DNA from: Caldifarciminota bacterium
Lineage (GTDB): Bacteria > Hydrothermota > Tepidihabitantia > B3-TA06
Assembly (NCBI GenBank): GCA_016934635.1
Contig: JAFGSK010000008.1
Span: 1-48,605, forward strand
Direction of reading: 5' to 3'
DNA length: 48,605 bases
Below are positions 1 through 7,609 of the stretch, one piece after another. Within the stretch, counting starts at the first letter, position 1, and the number at the start of each line of letters is the position of its first letter. Both the position numbers and the translations under genes were made by a program. The notes under the pieces were generated by a model, which did not search any database, was not told the origin of the DNA, and saw nothing but the letters and a program-made list of their open reading frames with translations.

Positions 1-1503
1 CTCGAGTATTGCAGCGCGCTGCTGTTCGATAAGAGCCAGCTTCTCCTTTAACTCCTCCTCGATGCGCTTGCGGTCTGCTAGTTCTTTCTCCAATTCCTCC
101 GTCCGTTCTGCAACCATCTTCTCAAGTTCTTCATTCTTCAATCTGTATATCTCGGCTTCCTTGGCCTTCTGTTCTGTCTCGAACCTTAACCGGAGCTGGG
201 TTATCTTTGATTCACTTTCTTCGCTGAATATCTTTTCCTTAATCTCAGACGTTTTTTTGTAGTATTCATAGGCACCTTCATAATTCTTCTGAATCTCATT
301 CAATTCGTATAACTTGTGATAAGCGTCCATTTGCTGTTGCTTGGCTCCTATCTCGAGCGCAATTTCAATGCTTTTTTTAAGGTTCTTCTCGGCCTCATCT
401 AAACGCTTTAGTTTTATATAAACAGAGCCGATACTTGTGTAGCAGTATGTAAGAAACGGTTTGTTTTTATGCTTTTTGAAAAATTCCAGAGCTAAAAGCA
501 GATTCCCCAGGGCTTTTTCATAATTGCCCTGATCTTCACAAATCAGTCCTATATTCCCGTAGGATGTCCCAATGCCGGTTTCGTCTCCAATTTCTTTTCT
601 TATCCCTAACGCATTTGTATGATACTCTAATGCCTTCTCAAAATCGCCTTCTTTTCTGTAAAGATTCCCGATATTGTTATACGAAGCTGCGATTTCGTGC
701 CTGTCGCCTACTTCTTCTCTTAGTTTTAGCGACTTTAGACAATACTGGAGTGCTTTTTCGAATTTGCCTAGAATACTATTGACGATTCCGATATTGTTCA
801 AACAACTTGCTATCCCATATTTATAGTCAATCTCTTCGTATGATTCGACGGATTTGAAATAGCTTTCAAGGGCTTTGTCGTATTCTCCCTGCCCTCTGTA
901 AACATTGCCCATATAAATGTAGGCATTGGCAATCCCTTTTTTACTGTCAATCTGTTCAGATATCTTCAAATACTTGTGAAGGTTTTCTAACGCTTTATCG
1001 TAATCACCCAGAGTACTATAGATTCGTCCGATCTGATTGTATACAGAGGCTATCCCTTCCTTGTCCTTAGTTTCTTTCCGTAACTTGAGTGCTTTCTGGT
1101 AATACCCCAAGCCTCTTTCGTAATCGGAGGTTCCCTCGAAAATGACCCCCAAATAGTAACAACAATTTGCCATTTGTTTTTTGTCGTCGATGCGCTCGAA
1201 ATATTTCAAGGCATTTTGAGTTGATTCGATGGCCTCTTCGTATTTCTTTTTCTCGATATTGCATCTGCCGAAATTCAACTCACTTTGAGCTTTCCCTTCT
1301 GGATATTTCAGGATCTGGGAAAGCTCAAGCGCCTGGGTTGCATATTCCAGGGCTTTCTCTGAATCTCGTGTGTGATATTCGTATGACAGTTGATTGAGTA
1401 CGTCAACCTTTTCCTTACCCTCTTTTCCTTTCTCTCCCAGCCTGGCCAGTTTTGTCTCGAGTTCAGCTATCCTATCTTTTGTCTTTGCCTCCTTTTTAAC
1501 CAC
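1..1503 (-). CDS. TPR repeat signalling protein, C-terminus cut by window edge
   Basis: Open reading frame of 501 codons running off the left edge, so the C-terminal domain is not visible. It begins with a short coiled coil, then about ten TPR units with roughly 40-residue spacing, then the motif EAEIYRLKNEELEK and a charged coiled coil ending in LIEQQRAAILE. That ending is exactly where the STAS domain begins in its upstream neighbour, so a STAS domain probably follows (inference). The GTG start at 1503 is chosen because GGAG lies six bases before it and it overlaps the neighbour's TAA by eight bases. It is a clear tandem paralogue of the gene at 1496-3481. TPR arrays usually bind proteins or peptides; the ligand is unknown. 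Cytoplasmic: no signal peptide seen. Confidence 0.85.
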   Translation of the reverse strand, partial: MVKKEAKTKDRIAELETKLARLGEKGKEGKEKVDVLNQLSYEYHTRDSEKALEYATQALELSQILKYPEGKAQSELNFGRCNIEKKKYEEAIESTQNALKYFERIDDKKQMANCCYYLGVIFEGTSDYERGLGYYQKALKLRKETKDKEGIASVYNQIGRIYSTLGDYDKALENLHKYLKISEQIDSKKGIANAYIYMGNVYRGQGEYDKALESYFKSVESYEEIDYKYGIASCLNNIGIVNSILGKFEKALQYCLKSLKLREEVGDRHEIAASYNNIGNLYRKEGDFEKALEYHTNALGIRKEIGDETGIGTSYGNIGLICEDQGNYEKALGNLLLALEFFKKHKNKPFLTYCYTSIGSVYIKLKRLDEAEKNLKKSIEIALEIGAKQQQMDAYHKLYELNEIQKNYEGAYEYYKKTSEIKEKIFSEESESKITQLRLRFETEQKAKEAEIYRLKNEELEKMVAERTEELEKELADRKRIEEELKEKLALIEQQRAAILE

Positions 1504-3481
1504 GAGTTACTCCTTTTTCCAATCCGATCCTTCGAAACGCCCACTTCAGCCCGTCTGCAAGCGAAGCTCGTGTCTCAAGCTGAGTAACATCTATACCCAG
1601 ATGGATTACTGTCTGGGCAACGTCAGGCTTGATGCCCGTAATAACACACGCAGCACCCAGAAGCTTGACCGATTCCACGGTCTTAAGTAAGTGATTGGCC
1701 ACTGCTGAGTCAACCGTAGGCACTCCGGTGATATCTAAAATAGCTATTCTTGACTTGGTCGAATTGATCGATGTTAAAAGCCCCTCAGTCAGCTGCTGTG
1801 CTCGCTTCGAGTCAAGGATACCGATAAGGGGTACGACCAGAACTCCGTCCCAGACCTTTATAGTCGGCGTGGATAGCTCGAGTATTGCAGCGCGCTGCTG
1901 TTCGATAAGAGCCAGCTTCTCCTTTAACTCTTCCTCGATGCGCTTGCGCTCGACCAACTTCTTTTTCAACTCTTCTGAACGCTCTGCAACCTTCTTCTCC
2001 AATTCCTCGTTCTTAAGTCGGAAAATCTCGGTTTCCTTGGCTTTTTGCTCAGTTTCGTATTTCAATCGAAGCTGATTGATCTTTAGTTCACTCTCTTCGC
2101 TGAATATCTTTTCTTTAAGTTCAGACGCTTTTCTATAGTAAGTAAAAGCCTTTTTGAAATTACCCTGAGCCTCATGCAATAGGTGCATTTTTTCGTAACA
2201 TTCCATCTCCTGCTGTTTGGCTCCAATCAGCTGTGCCAGTTCCAGGCCTTTCTCGAGATTGTTATTTGCCTGATCGTAGCGCTTTAAATTAATATAGACC
2301 GATCCGATACTCACGTAACAGTATGTCGCAAAAGGTTTGTTCTTTCCCTTTTCAAATATTTCCAAAGCCAAAAGCAGATTCTTTAAAGCCTTCTCGTATT
2401 CCCCCTGGGCGTCGTATATTAAGCCGATGTTGCCGTACGAGGCTCCTATCCCGGATTCATCACCGATCTCTTGCCTTATTTTTAGGGCATTAACATGATA
2501 TTCCAAGGATTTTTGCAAATCATCATCTTTTCTGTAAAGATTCCCGATATTATTATAAGATGCTGCGATTTCATGTTTGTCGCCGATTTCTTCCCTGAGC
2601 TTTAGGGATTCCAGACAATACTCAAGCGCCTTATCGTAATTCCCTCGGTTGCTGTAAACGAGTCCGATATTGTTTAGGGAACTGGCTGTTCCAAACTTAT
2701 TTCCGATATCCTGGTATATCTTTACACTCCTTAAATAACTCTCCATTGCCATGTCGCTGTTGCCTTGTCCCCTGTAAACGTTACCCATCGCAATATAGGC
2801 GTTTGCGATCCCCATCTTGCTGTCAAGCTCTTCTGACATTTCCAAGGATTTACTTAGACTTTCAAGGGCCGACTCGTATTCACCAAGATGATCGTAAATG
2901 CCACCGATATTACTATACAACAATGCGACTCCACGTTTGTCCCCGAGTTCTTCACTAATTTCCAAGGCCTTGAAAAGGTATTTCAAAGCCTCATCATTAT
3001 CGCCTGTAAAATCATATATCCGTCCGATTTGGCTTGCTGTAGACGCTATTCCTTCCTTGTTGTTGATGATTTCGTTCAATTTCAATGCTTTAAAATAATA
3101 CTCCAGGCCTTTCTCGTATTCAGACTTATTTTCATAAATAACACCCAGGTTGTAATAGCAATTCGAGGTTCCTTTTTTATCCTTTGTTCTTTCATAATAT
3201 TGCAGGGCCTTCTCTGTCAATTCAAGGGCAGCATCGTATTCCTTGTTCCTTATTCTGCATTTGCTTATATTCAATTCGCTGTTGGCTATCCCTTTTTCGT
3301 AGTTCAACTTCCTGGCTATTGTAAGAGCCTGGTTTGCGTATTCAAGGGCTTTTTCCCAATCTCGTATTTGGTATTCCTGCGATAGGGAGTTCAATAGGTC
3401 AAACTTCTTTCTTGCTTCTTTCTCCTTTTCTCCGAGATTTTCTATTCTCCTCTCGAGTTCTTCGATTTTACTATTGCGCAT
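1496..3481 (-). CDS. TPR repeat protein with C-terminal RsbR-like STAS domain
   Basis: About 661 residues: coiled coil, roughly ten TPR units (residues 35-440), a helical linker with KETEIFRLKNEELEKKV, and a STAS domain over the last 125 residues. The STAS part has the RsbR/RsbS signature ILDITGVPTVDSAVAN followed by VITGIKPDVAQT. In Bacillus stressosomes the Ser/Thr of the VDS/VDT site and the Thr of the TGI site are phosphorylated by RsbT; both residues are kept here (about 592 and 615). No RsbT-like kinase is in the window. I prefer ATG at 3481 over GTG at 3487 because the ribosome site GGAGG is five bases before the ATG and abuts the GTG. The gene overlaps the upstream kinase stop and the downstream start, so it is in one operon. 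Likely a cytoplasmic sensor and partner-switching regulator (inference). Confidence 0.88.
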   Translation of the reverse strand: MRNSKIEELERRIENLGEKEKEARKKFDLLNSLSQEYQIRDWEKALEYANQALTIARKLNYEKGIANSELNISKCRIRNKEYDAALELTEKALQYYERTKDKKGTSNCYYNLGVIYENKSEYEKGLEYYFKALKLNEIINNKEGIASTASQIGRIYDFTGDNDEALKYLFKALEISEELGDKRGVALLYSNIGGIYDHLGEYESALESLSKSLEMSEELDSKMGIANAYIAMGNVYRGQGNSDMAMESYLRSVKIYQDIGNKFGTASSLNNIGLVYSNRGNYDKALEYCLESLKLREEIGDKHEIAASYNNIGNLYRKDDDLQKSLEYHVNALKIRQEIGDESGIGASYGNIGLIYDAQGEYEKALKNLLLALEIFEKGKNKPFATYCYVSIGSVYINLKRYDQANNNLEKGLELAQLIGAKQQEMECYEKMHLLHEAQGNFKKAFTYYRKASELKEKIFSEESELKINQLRLKYETEQKAKETEIFRLKNEELEKKVAERSEELKKKLVERKRIEEELKEKLALIEQQRAAILELSTPTIKVWDGVLVVPLIGILDSKRAQQLTEGLLTSINSTKSRIAILDITGVPTVDSAVANHLLKTVESVKLLGAACVITGIKPDVAQTVIHLGIDVTQLETRASLADGLKWAFRRIGLEKGVTRG

Positions 3482-3483
3482 AA

Positions 3484-5187
3484 TCACCTCCTTTGATGAG
3501 ATTTCTTAGGTAGGGTGAAACGAAACACTGAACCTTTACCAATTCGTGATTCTACCCAAATTTTACCGCCGTGCTCCACTATTACCCTTTTAACCATGGA
3601 TAGTCCTACGCCGGTGCCTTCATAATCCCCGAGCTGATGAAGTCGTTGAAATGTCTGGAAGATACGTTCGTAGTGACGTTCCTCGATTCCGATTCCGTTA
3701 TCTTCAACTGCAAATTCATGAGATTTGCCTGAATCTCGGGCTGTTATCTTTATCCGTTTATGGGTTCTTTTATTAAACTTAAGACCGTTTGAAATGAGAT
3801 GGTAAAATACATCCGTAATCTTGGATTGGTCGCAATGCAGTAAAGGCAACTCTTCGGGATCGAATTTTACTTCTGAGTCTTTTGGTGGATTGAGAATCTC
3901 TAGAGCTCTTTTGATGAGTTTGGAGGATGGTACGGTAGAGAACTTCACCTTTTTACGCGAGAGAGCGTTAACACTGAGTAAATCATCCAATAATCTTTCC
4001 ATTCGAGTGACCGCTTTCAAAAGAAGATCATAGTAATTCTTCCCCTCCTTATCAAAGCGGTCAAAGTAATCCTCGTAAAGAAACTGAGAAAAACCGGAGA
4101 TAGCGCGCAACGGTGTCCTGAGATCGTGGCTGGTAACATATATAAGCTCTTCAAGTTCTGCCGTCCTTCGGGCTACCATTTCCTCGAGTTCTACGTTTTT
4201 GAGTCTATAAATCTCCGCTTCCTTCTCTTTTTTCTCTGTTTCATACATCACCTGCAGCCGGGCAATCTTTGCGTCGCTTTCTTCGCTGAATATCTGCGAC
4301 TCAAGACTGTGAACTTTCTTTAAGCATTCGAGGGCGGTTTTATAATCTTGGCGGGCTTCGTACATCTCAAGCAGGTATCGATAAACAGAGATCTCCTGAT
4401 GTTTGGACTTCATCTGGCGGGCGAGATCCAAGGCTTTTTCCAAGTAATCGACCGCTTGATCGTATTGTTGCAATTTCGTATACAGGCTTCCGATGCCTTT
4501 GTAGGCAATCGCTGCGTCAAGTTTTTTGCCTGTACTCTCCGATATGTCGACTGCCATGAGGTAATGTTCTAATGCCTTATTGTAGTCACCTTTCCCTCTA
4601 TAACTTGAACCTATATAAGAGTGTGAACCTGCAAGTACGGTTTTATTGTCTATTTCTTCATGTAGTTTCAACCCCCTAAGGAAGTATTTTAATGCTTCTT
4701 CGTAGGCTTCCTGGGCATCATAAATGATTCCTATATTGGTTAAGGTTTTTGCCTGAGATTCTGTATTCCCGAGTCGTTCAAAGATCTCGGATGCTTTACG
4801 ATGATCTTCCAACGCCAGATCCGGTTTGCCGAGATTCATGTTTATCAAACCCATATTATTCAAACTCGATGCGCATCCATCTTCGTCCCCAGCCTCCTCA
4901 CTTATCTTGAGCGACTTCAAGGTCTTCTCAAGGGCTTCGTGGAAAGCTCCTTTTAACCAGAAGTAGACTCCTATGGTTCGATATCCTCTTGCTTCACCCT
5001 TCTTATATTCAAGTCGTTCGGCAAGCTCAATTGCTTTTGTTGCATAATCTCTGGTCCTATCGAGATCGGTGCTGTAAAGGGCAAATGCCAATTCATTCAA
5101 CACATCTACTTTCTTTAGACCCTGTTTCCCTTTATCGTCAAGCTCGGTCAGCTTCACCTCAAGCTCCTTGATCCTCTCATTGGTCAT
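3484..5187 (-). CDS. TPR repeat sensor histidine kinase (HisKA type)
   Basis: About 567 residues. TPR units cover roughly residues 30-290, followed by the EAEIYRLKNVELEEMV coiled coil, then a HisKA dimerisation domain with YVTSHDLRTPLRAISGF (phospho-accepting His near 354), then a HATPase domain with ISNGLKFNKR (N box), VEDNGIGIEE (G1) and GTGVGLSMVKRVI (G2). All the catalytic boxes look intact. There is no transmembrane segment, so it senses a cytoplasmic signal, probably through the TPRs. ATG at 5187 is preferred over 5193 because GGAGG then sits eight bases upstream. No receiver domain or response regulator is encoded in the window. First full-length gene of the operon that continues to the TPR-STAS genes; it has its own promoter at 5361-5388 and a leader ORF. 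Confidence 0.9.
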   Translation of the reverse strand: MTNERIKELEVKLTELDDKGKQGLKKVDVLNELAFALYSTDLDRTRDYATKAIELAERLEYKKGEARGYRTIGVYFWLKGAFHEALEKTLKSLKISEEAGDEDGCASSLNNMGLINMNLGKPDLALEDHRKASEIFERLGNTESQAKTLTNIGIIYDAQEAYEEALKYFLRGLKLHEEIDNKTVLAGSHSYIGSSYRGKGDYNKALEHYLMAVDISESTGKKLDAAIAYKGIGSLYTKLQQYDQAVDYLEKALDLARQMKSKHQEISVYRYLLEMYEARQDYKTALECLKKVHSLESQIFSEESDAKIARLQVMYETEKKEKEAEIYRLKNVELEEMVARRTAELEELIYVTSHDLRTPLRAISGFSQFLYEDYFDRFDKEGKNYYDLLLKAVTRMERLLDDLLSVNALSRKKVKFSTVPSSKLIKRALEILNPPKDSEVKFDPEELPLLHCDQSKITDVFYHLISNGLKFNKRTHKRIKITARDSGKSHEFAVEDNGIGIEERHYERIFQTFQRLHQLGDYEGTGVGLSMVKRVIVEHGGKIWVESRIGKGSVFRFTLPKKSHQRR

Positions 5188-5218
5188 TATCATGTCCTCC
5201 GAAAACCAAACGAGTTAG

Positions 5219-5269
5219 CTATAGTCTCATGTTAATTGTCAGTTTTCCACGGGATTGTATATATTTCAT
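5219..5269 (-). CDS. Possible 16-residue leader peptide upstream of TPR kinase operon
   Basis: A short ORF (MKYIQSRGKLTINMRL) lies in the roughly 160-base leader between the promoter and the TPR kinase. It has a strong ribosome site, GGAGG (5274-5278) four bases before ATG, as good as that of the kinase itself. It ends 25 bases before the kinase start. No similarity recognised. It could be a regulatory leader peptide or a chance ORF; the strong site and the fact that the other TPR kinase also has a leader ORF favour function weakly. Confidence 0.35.
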   Translation of the reverse strand: MKYIQSRGKLTINMRL

Positions 5270-5283
5270 ACCGCCTCCAATAA

Positions 5284-5334
5284 GAGTCTTCTCTCGCCCT
5301 CTTAGACTCGAAGATGTCTTTTTATTCAGACATC
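5284..5334 (-). promoter_or_regulatory. Two small inverted repeats in TPR kinase operon leader
   Basis: The leader transcript contains GATGTC/GACATC (5313-5318 with 5329-5334) and GAGTCT/AGACTC (5284-5289 with 5304-5309), between the promoter and the leader ORF. They could fold into two short hairpins. No U-run follows, so they are not simple terminators. Confidence 0.3.
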
Positions 5335-5360
5335 CCCGCACTTTTCCCGGAGATATTATA

Positions 5361-5388
5361 ACTATAGCCTTCTGGAGGCGATTGTCAA
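5361..5388 (-). promoter_or_regulatory. Promoter of TPR kinase/STAS operon
   Basis: On the minus strand TTGACA (5383-5388), 16 bases, then TATAGT (5361-5366). Predicted start near 5354 gives a leader of about 165 bases before the kinase. Confidence 0.75.
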
Positions 5389-5571
5389 GCCCTAGGATTG
5401 GTTCGTTCTCATCGGACACTTTCATTGTATAGTATAAGGTTTTAGCCCTGAGGCTTGTGAAGCAGGCATATCCGTAGCTTTCCCTAATATCAGGTTAGCG
5501 AATTTGAATGAACAGTACTATATAAGGTGGTAGGCGGCACAAAGGAAATATATGAACTTACCTCTCAGGAC

Positions 5572-5599
5572 TTGACAAACCTTCTCTTCAGCCTAATAT
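5572..5599 (+). promoter_or_regulatory. Promoter of FG-GAP secreted protein gene
   Basis: TTGACA (5572-5577), 16-base spacer, TAATAT (5594-5599). Predicted start near 5606, leaving a leader of about 85 bases. The region 5389-5571 between the two divergent promoters shows no gene I can support. Confidence 0.75.
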
Positions 5600-5691
5600 C
5601 TTAGTGTAGGGATGTGTGGCAGTGAGGGTTGGAAACCACCTGATATTTGGGACGAGTTGCTGTTTTGACTACACTAGCCTAAGGAGGTTAT

Positions 5692-7497
5692 ATCAAACGG
5701 TCCGCAGTTATCGTTGCAGCGTTACTGCTTTTAGTGAGCGGTGTTGCTTTAGGGAAGGTTATTATTCAGACCGACTGGCACGGTGGACCTGGGGGAGCAG
5801 GACCGGTTGATGACTGGGGAACCTCTTTCGAAAGTACAACCGCAACCAACTACCTCTACCAGTATGGAAGACTCTCCCTTGAGGCAGTGATAAATTCCGA
5901 TCCGGTTGACCACTTCGTCTCCGATGAAACAGGCTACAGCATCCAGACCTGTGACATGGACTACGACGGCGATTACGACGTGGTCAGTGCAGGGGAGTGG
6001 AACGAACGAGTGGTGTGGTTTGAGAATACCGACGGTGAGGGAACCTTTTCCGGAATCCCCAATACCGTCCTTACAGCTCCTGAGCCTGAGTTCCTTGCCG
6101 CCGATCTGGATCACGACGGTTACACCGACATTATCTATATAGACGAAGAACTGGTTTACTGGTACAGGAATAATCACGACGGAACCTTCATGCAGACCGT
6201 GGTGGGAGAGCACCTGAAAGGTGACGCTTTGGGTGTGGCTGATTTCGACAATGACGGTGATGCCGACATCGTGACAGCGGGCAGGGATACCCAACCTGCC
6301 CTTTACTGGTTCGAAAACGACGGGACATGTGACTTCACCCGTCATGAGATTGCCTCCTCCTACTCAGGTCCTACGACATACATCCCGACCGCTGACTTCG
6401 ACGCGGACGGCTTTACCGATTTCGTAATCTCGGGAGAGGAAGACGCTAACCTTGATTGGTGGGGGGATGAGAAGGGACCATCCGAATTCACAAGCCACAA
6501 TCTGGCTACTCAGTACGAGAAGGATTTCCACTCTTCCTTCACCTGGGTCAGCGATCTGGATAAGGATGGGGACCTGGATATCGTCGCTACCGCTAGCAAG
6601 GACCATAACCTGGCTTGGTGGGAAAACGACGGCAAAGGATACTTTGTAAGGCGTGACATCTCATGGGATACCAAGAAGGGCTACGGTGTTGCGACCCTCG
6701 ATATGGACTACGACGGAGATATCGACGTGGTTACAGCCTCCAAAAACGGTAAACACATGTCCTGGTGGGAGAACGACGGCGCCCAGAACTTCACCCAGCG
6801 CATATTTCCCGGAGGCGGTTACTATAATTGCTGGGCAGTGTGGGCCGCTGACATCTCAGGAAACGGCTTTGTTGACGTTTTAAGCATCCCCGGAGGCGAT
6901 GGGCCTCCATCCTCCACCTACTGGTGGGAGATGTTCGATCATTTTGTACCCACAGCTGAACTCACCTCCTGCGTATACGACGCAGGAACACCTGGTACGT
7001 GGGAGAGTATCGACTGGAATGCACAACTCAATAACGGCGGTAAGGTGCAGTTCCTCCTACGAACCTCGAACGACGCAGGAGATTTTCCTGACTGGAATGC
7101 GTGCGACACCATTGAGACCCCGGGTTCGCTCGGGACTTACGTCGATCAGAACACCCGCTACTTGCAGTACAAGGTTATTCTTTCCTCAACCAACGACCAG
7201 TACTCGCCCCTCCTCCACGAGATTCGTTTCAACTATACCAACGGCACAGATGCTCGGGAGGTCGTTCCTGTCACTTCTTACCGGTTGCGTATAGTAGACA
7301 ATACGATTCACTACAGTTTACCTTGCAGTAAAATAGCCCAACTTACGATATTTGATGCAGTTGGACGTCGAATTCGAGCCATGCCTCTCAACGGATCGGG
7401 TTCCCTTGAAGTAAAGGAACTTCCAAAAGGCTTGTACTTTGTCCTGCTGGAGCATGAGGCAGGATCGATCTCGTGCAAGCTGATTCTCGTCCACTAG
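5692..7497 (+). CDS. Secreted FG-GAP/VCBS repeat protein with type IX-like sorting tail
   Basis: About 601 residues. After an N-terminal signal peptide (KRSAVIVAALLLLVSGVALG) come repeated Asp-rich VCBS/FG-GAP blades such as DMDYDGDYDVV, DFDNDGDADIV, DLDKDGDLDIV and DMDYDGDIDVV (about residues 80-400), which usually form a calcium-binding beta propeller. A beta-rich region follows, then a tail of about 75 residues with LTIFDAVGRRI and LPKGLYFVLLE, typical of Por/type IX secretion sorting domains. Probably exported and surface-attached or released. The only ATG/GTG/TTG start in frame near the front is GTG at 5734, which would cut the signal peptide in half. The proper frame begins at ATC 5692, four bases after AAGGAGG (5681-5687), so the start appears to be ATC or a mutated/misread ATG. 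Single-gene transcript. Confidence 0.85.
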   Translation: MKRSAVIVAALLLLVSGVALGKVIIQTDWHGGPGGAGPVDDWGTSFESTTATNYLYQYGRLSLEAVINSDPVDHFVSDETGYSIQTCDMDYDGDYDVVSAGEWNERVVWFENTDGEGTFSGIPNTVLTAPEPEFLAADLDHDGYTDIIYIDEELVYWYRNNHDGTFMQTVVGEHLKGDALGVADFDNDGDADIVTAGRDTQPALYWFENDGTCDFTRHEIASSYSGPTTYIPTADFDADGFTDFVISGEEDANLDWWGDEKGPSEFTSHNLATQYEKDFHSSFTWVSDLDKDGDLDIVATASKDHNLAWWENDGKGYFVRRDISWDTKKGYGVATLDMDYDGDIDVVTASKNGKHMSWWENDGAQNFTQRIFPGGGYYNCWAVWAADISGNGFVDVLSIPGGDGPPSSTYWWEMFDHFVPTAELTSCVYDAGTPGTWESIDWNAQLNNGGKVQFLLRTSNDAGDFPDWNACDTIETPGSLGTYVDQNTRYLQYKVILSSTNDQYSPLLHEIRFNYTNGTDAREVVPVTSYRLRIVDNTIHYSLPCSKIAQLTIFDAVGRRIRAMPLNGSGSLEVKELPKGLYFVLLEHEAGSISCKLILVH

Positions 7498-7609
7498 CGC
7501 AAAACCAATCCGAAGGAAACCTAATAAATAAGTGTTAAGGCAGCGTTGCAGTTTTTTTCTTTCGAGTATTAAACCTGGGATATGATTTGAACCGGAAGGG
7601 TCTCGACCT

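Noticed and set aside
1..5187. Regular repeats in the TPR genes as a possible CRISPR or satellite
   Set aside because: The periodicity is about 120 bases with codon-level variation and open reading frames, which is the TPR protein repeat.
5749..6345. 198-codon open frame on the minus strand within the FG-GAP gene
   Set aside because: It mirrors the Asp/Gly-rich repeats of the real gene, shows no ribosome site or family features, and lies fully inside it.
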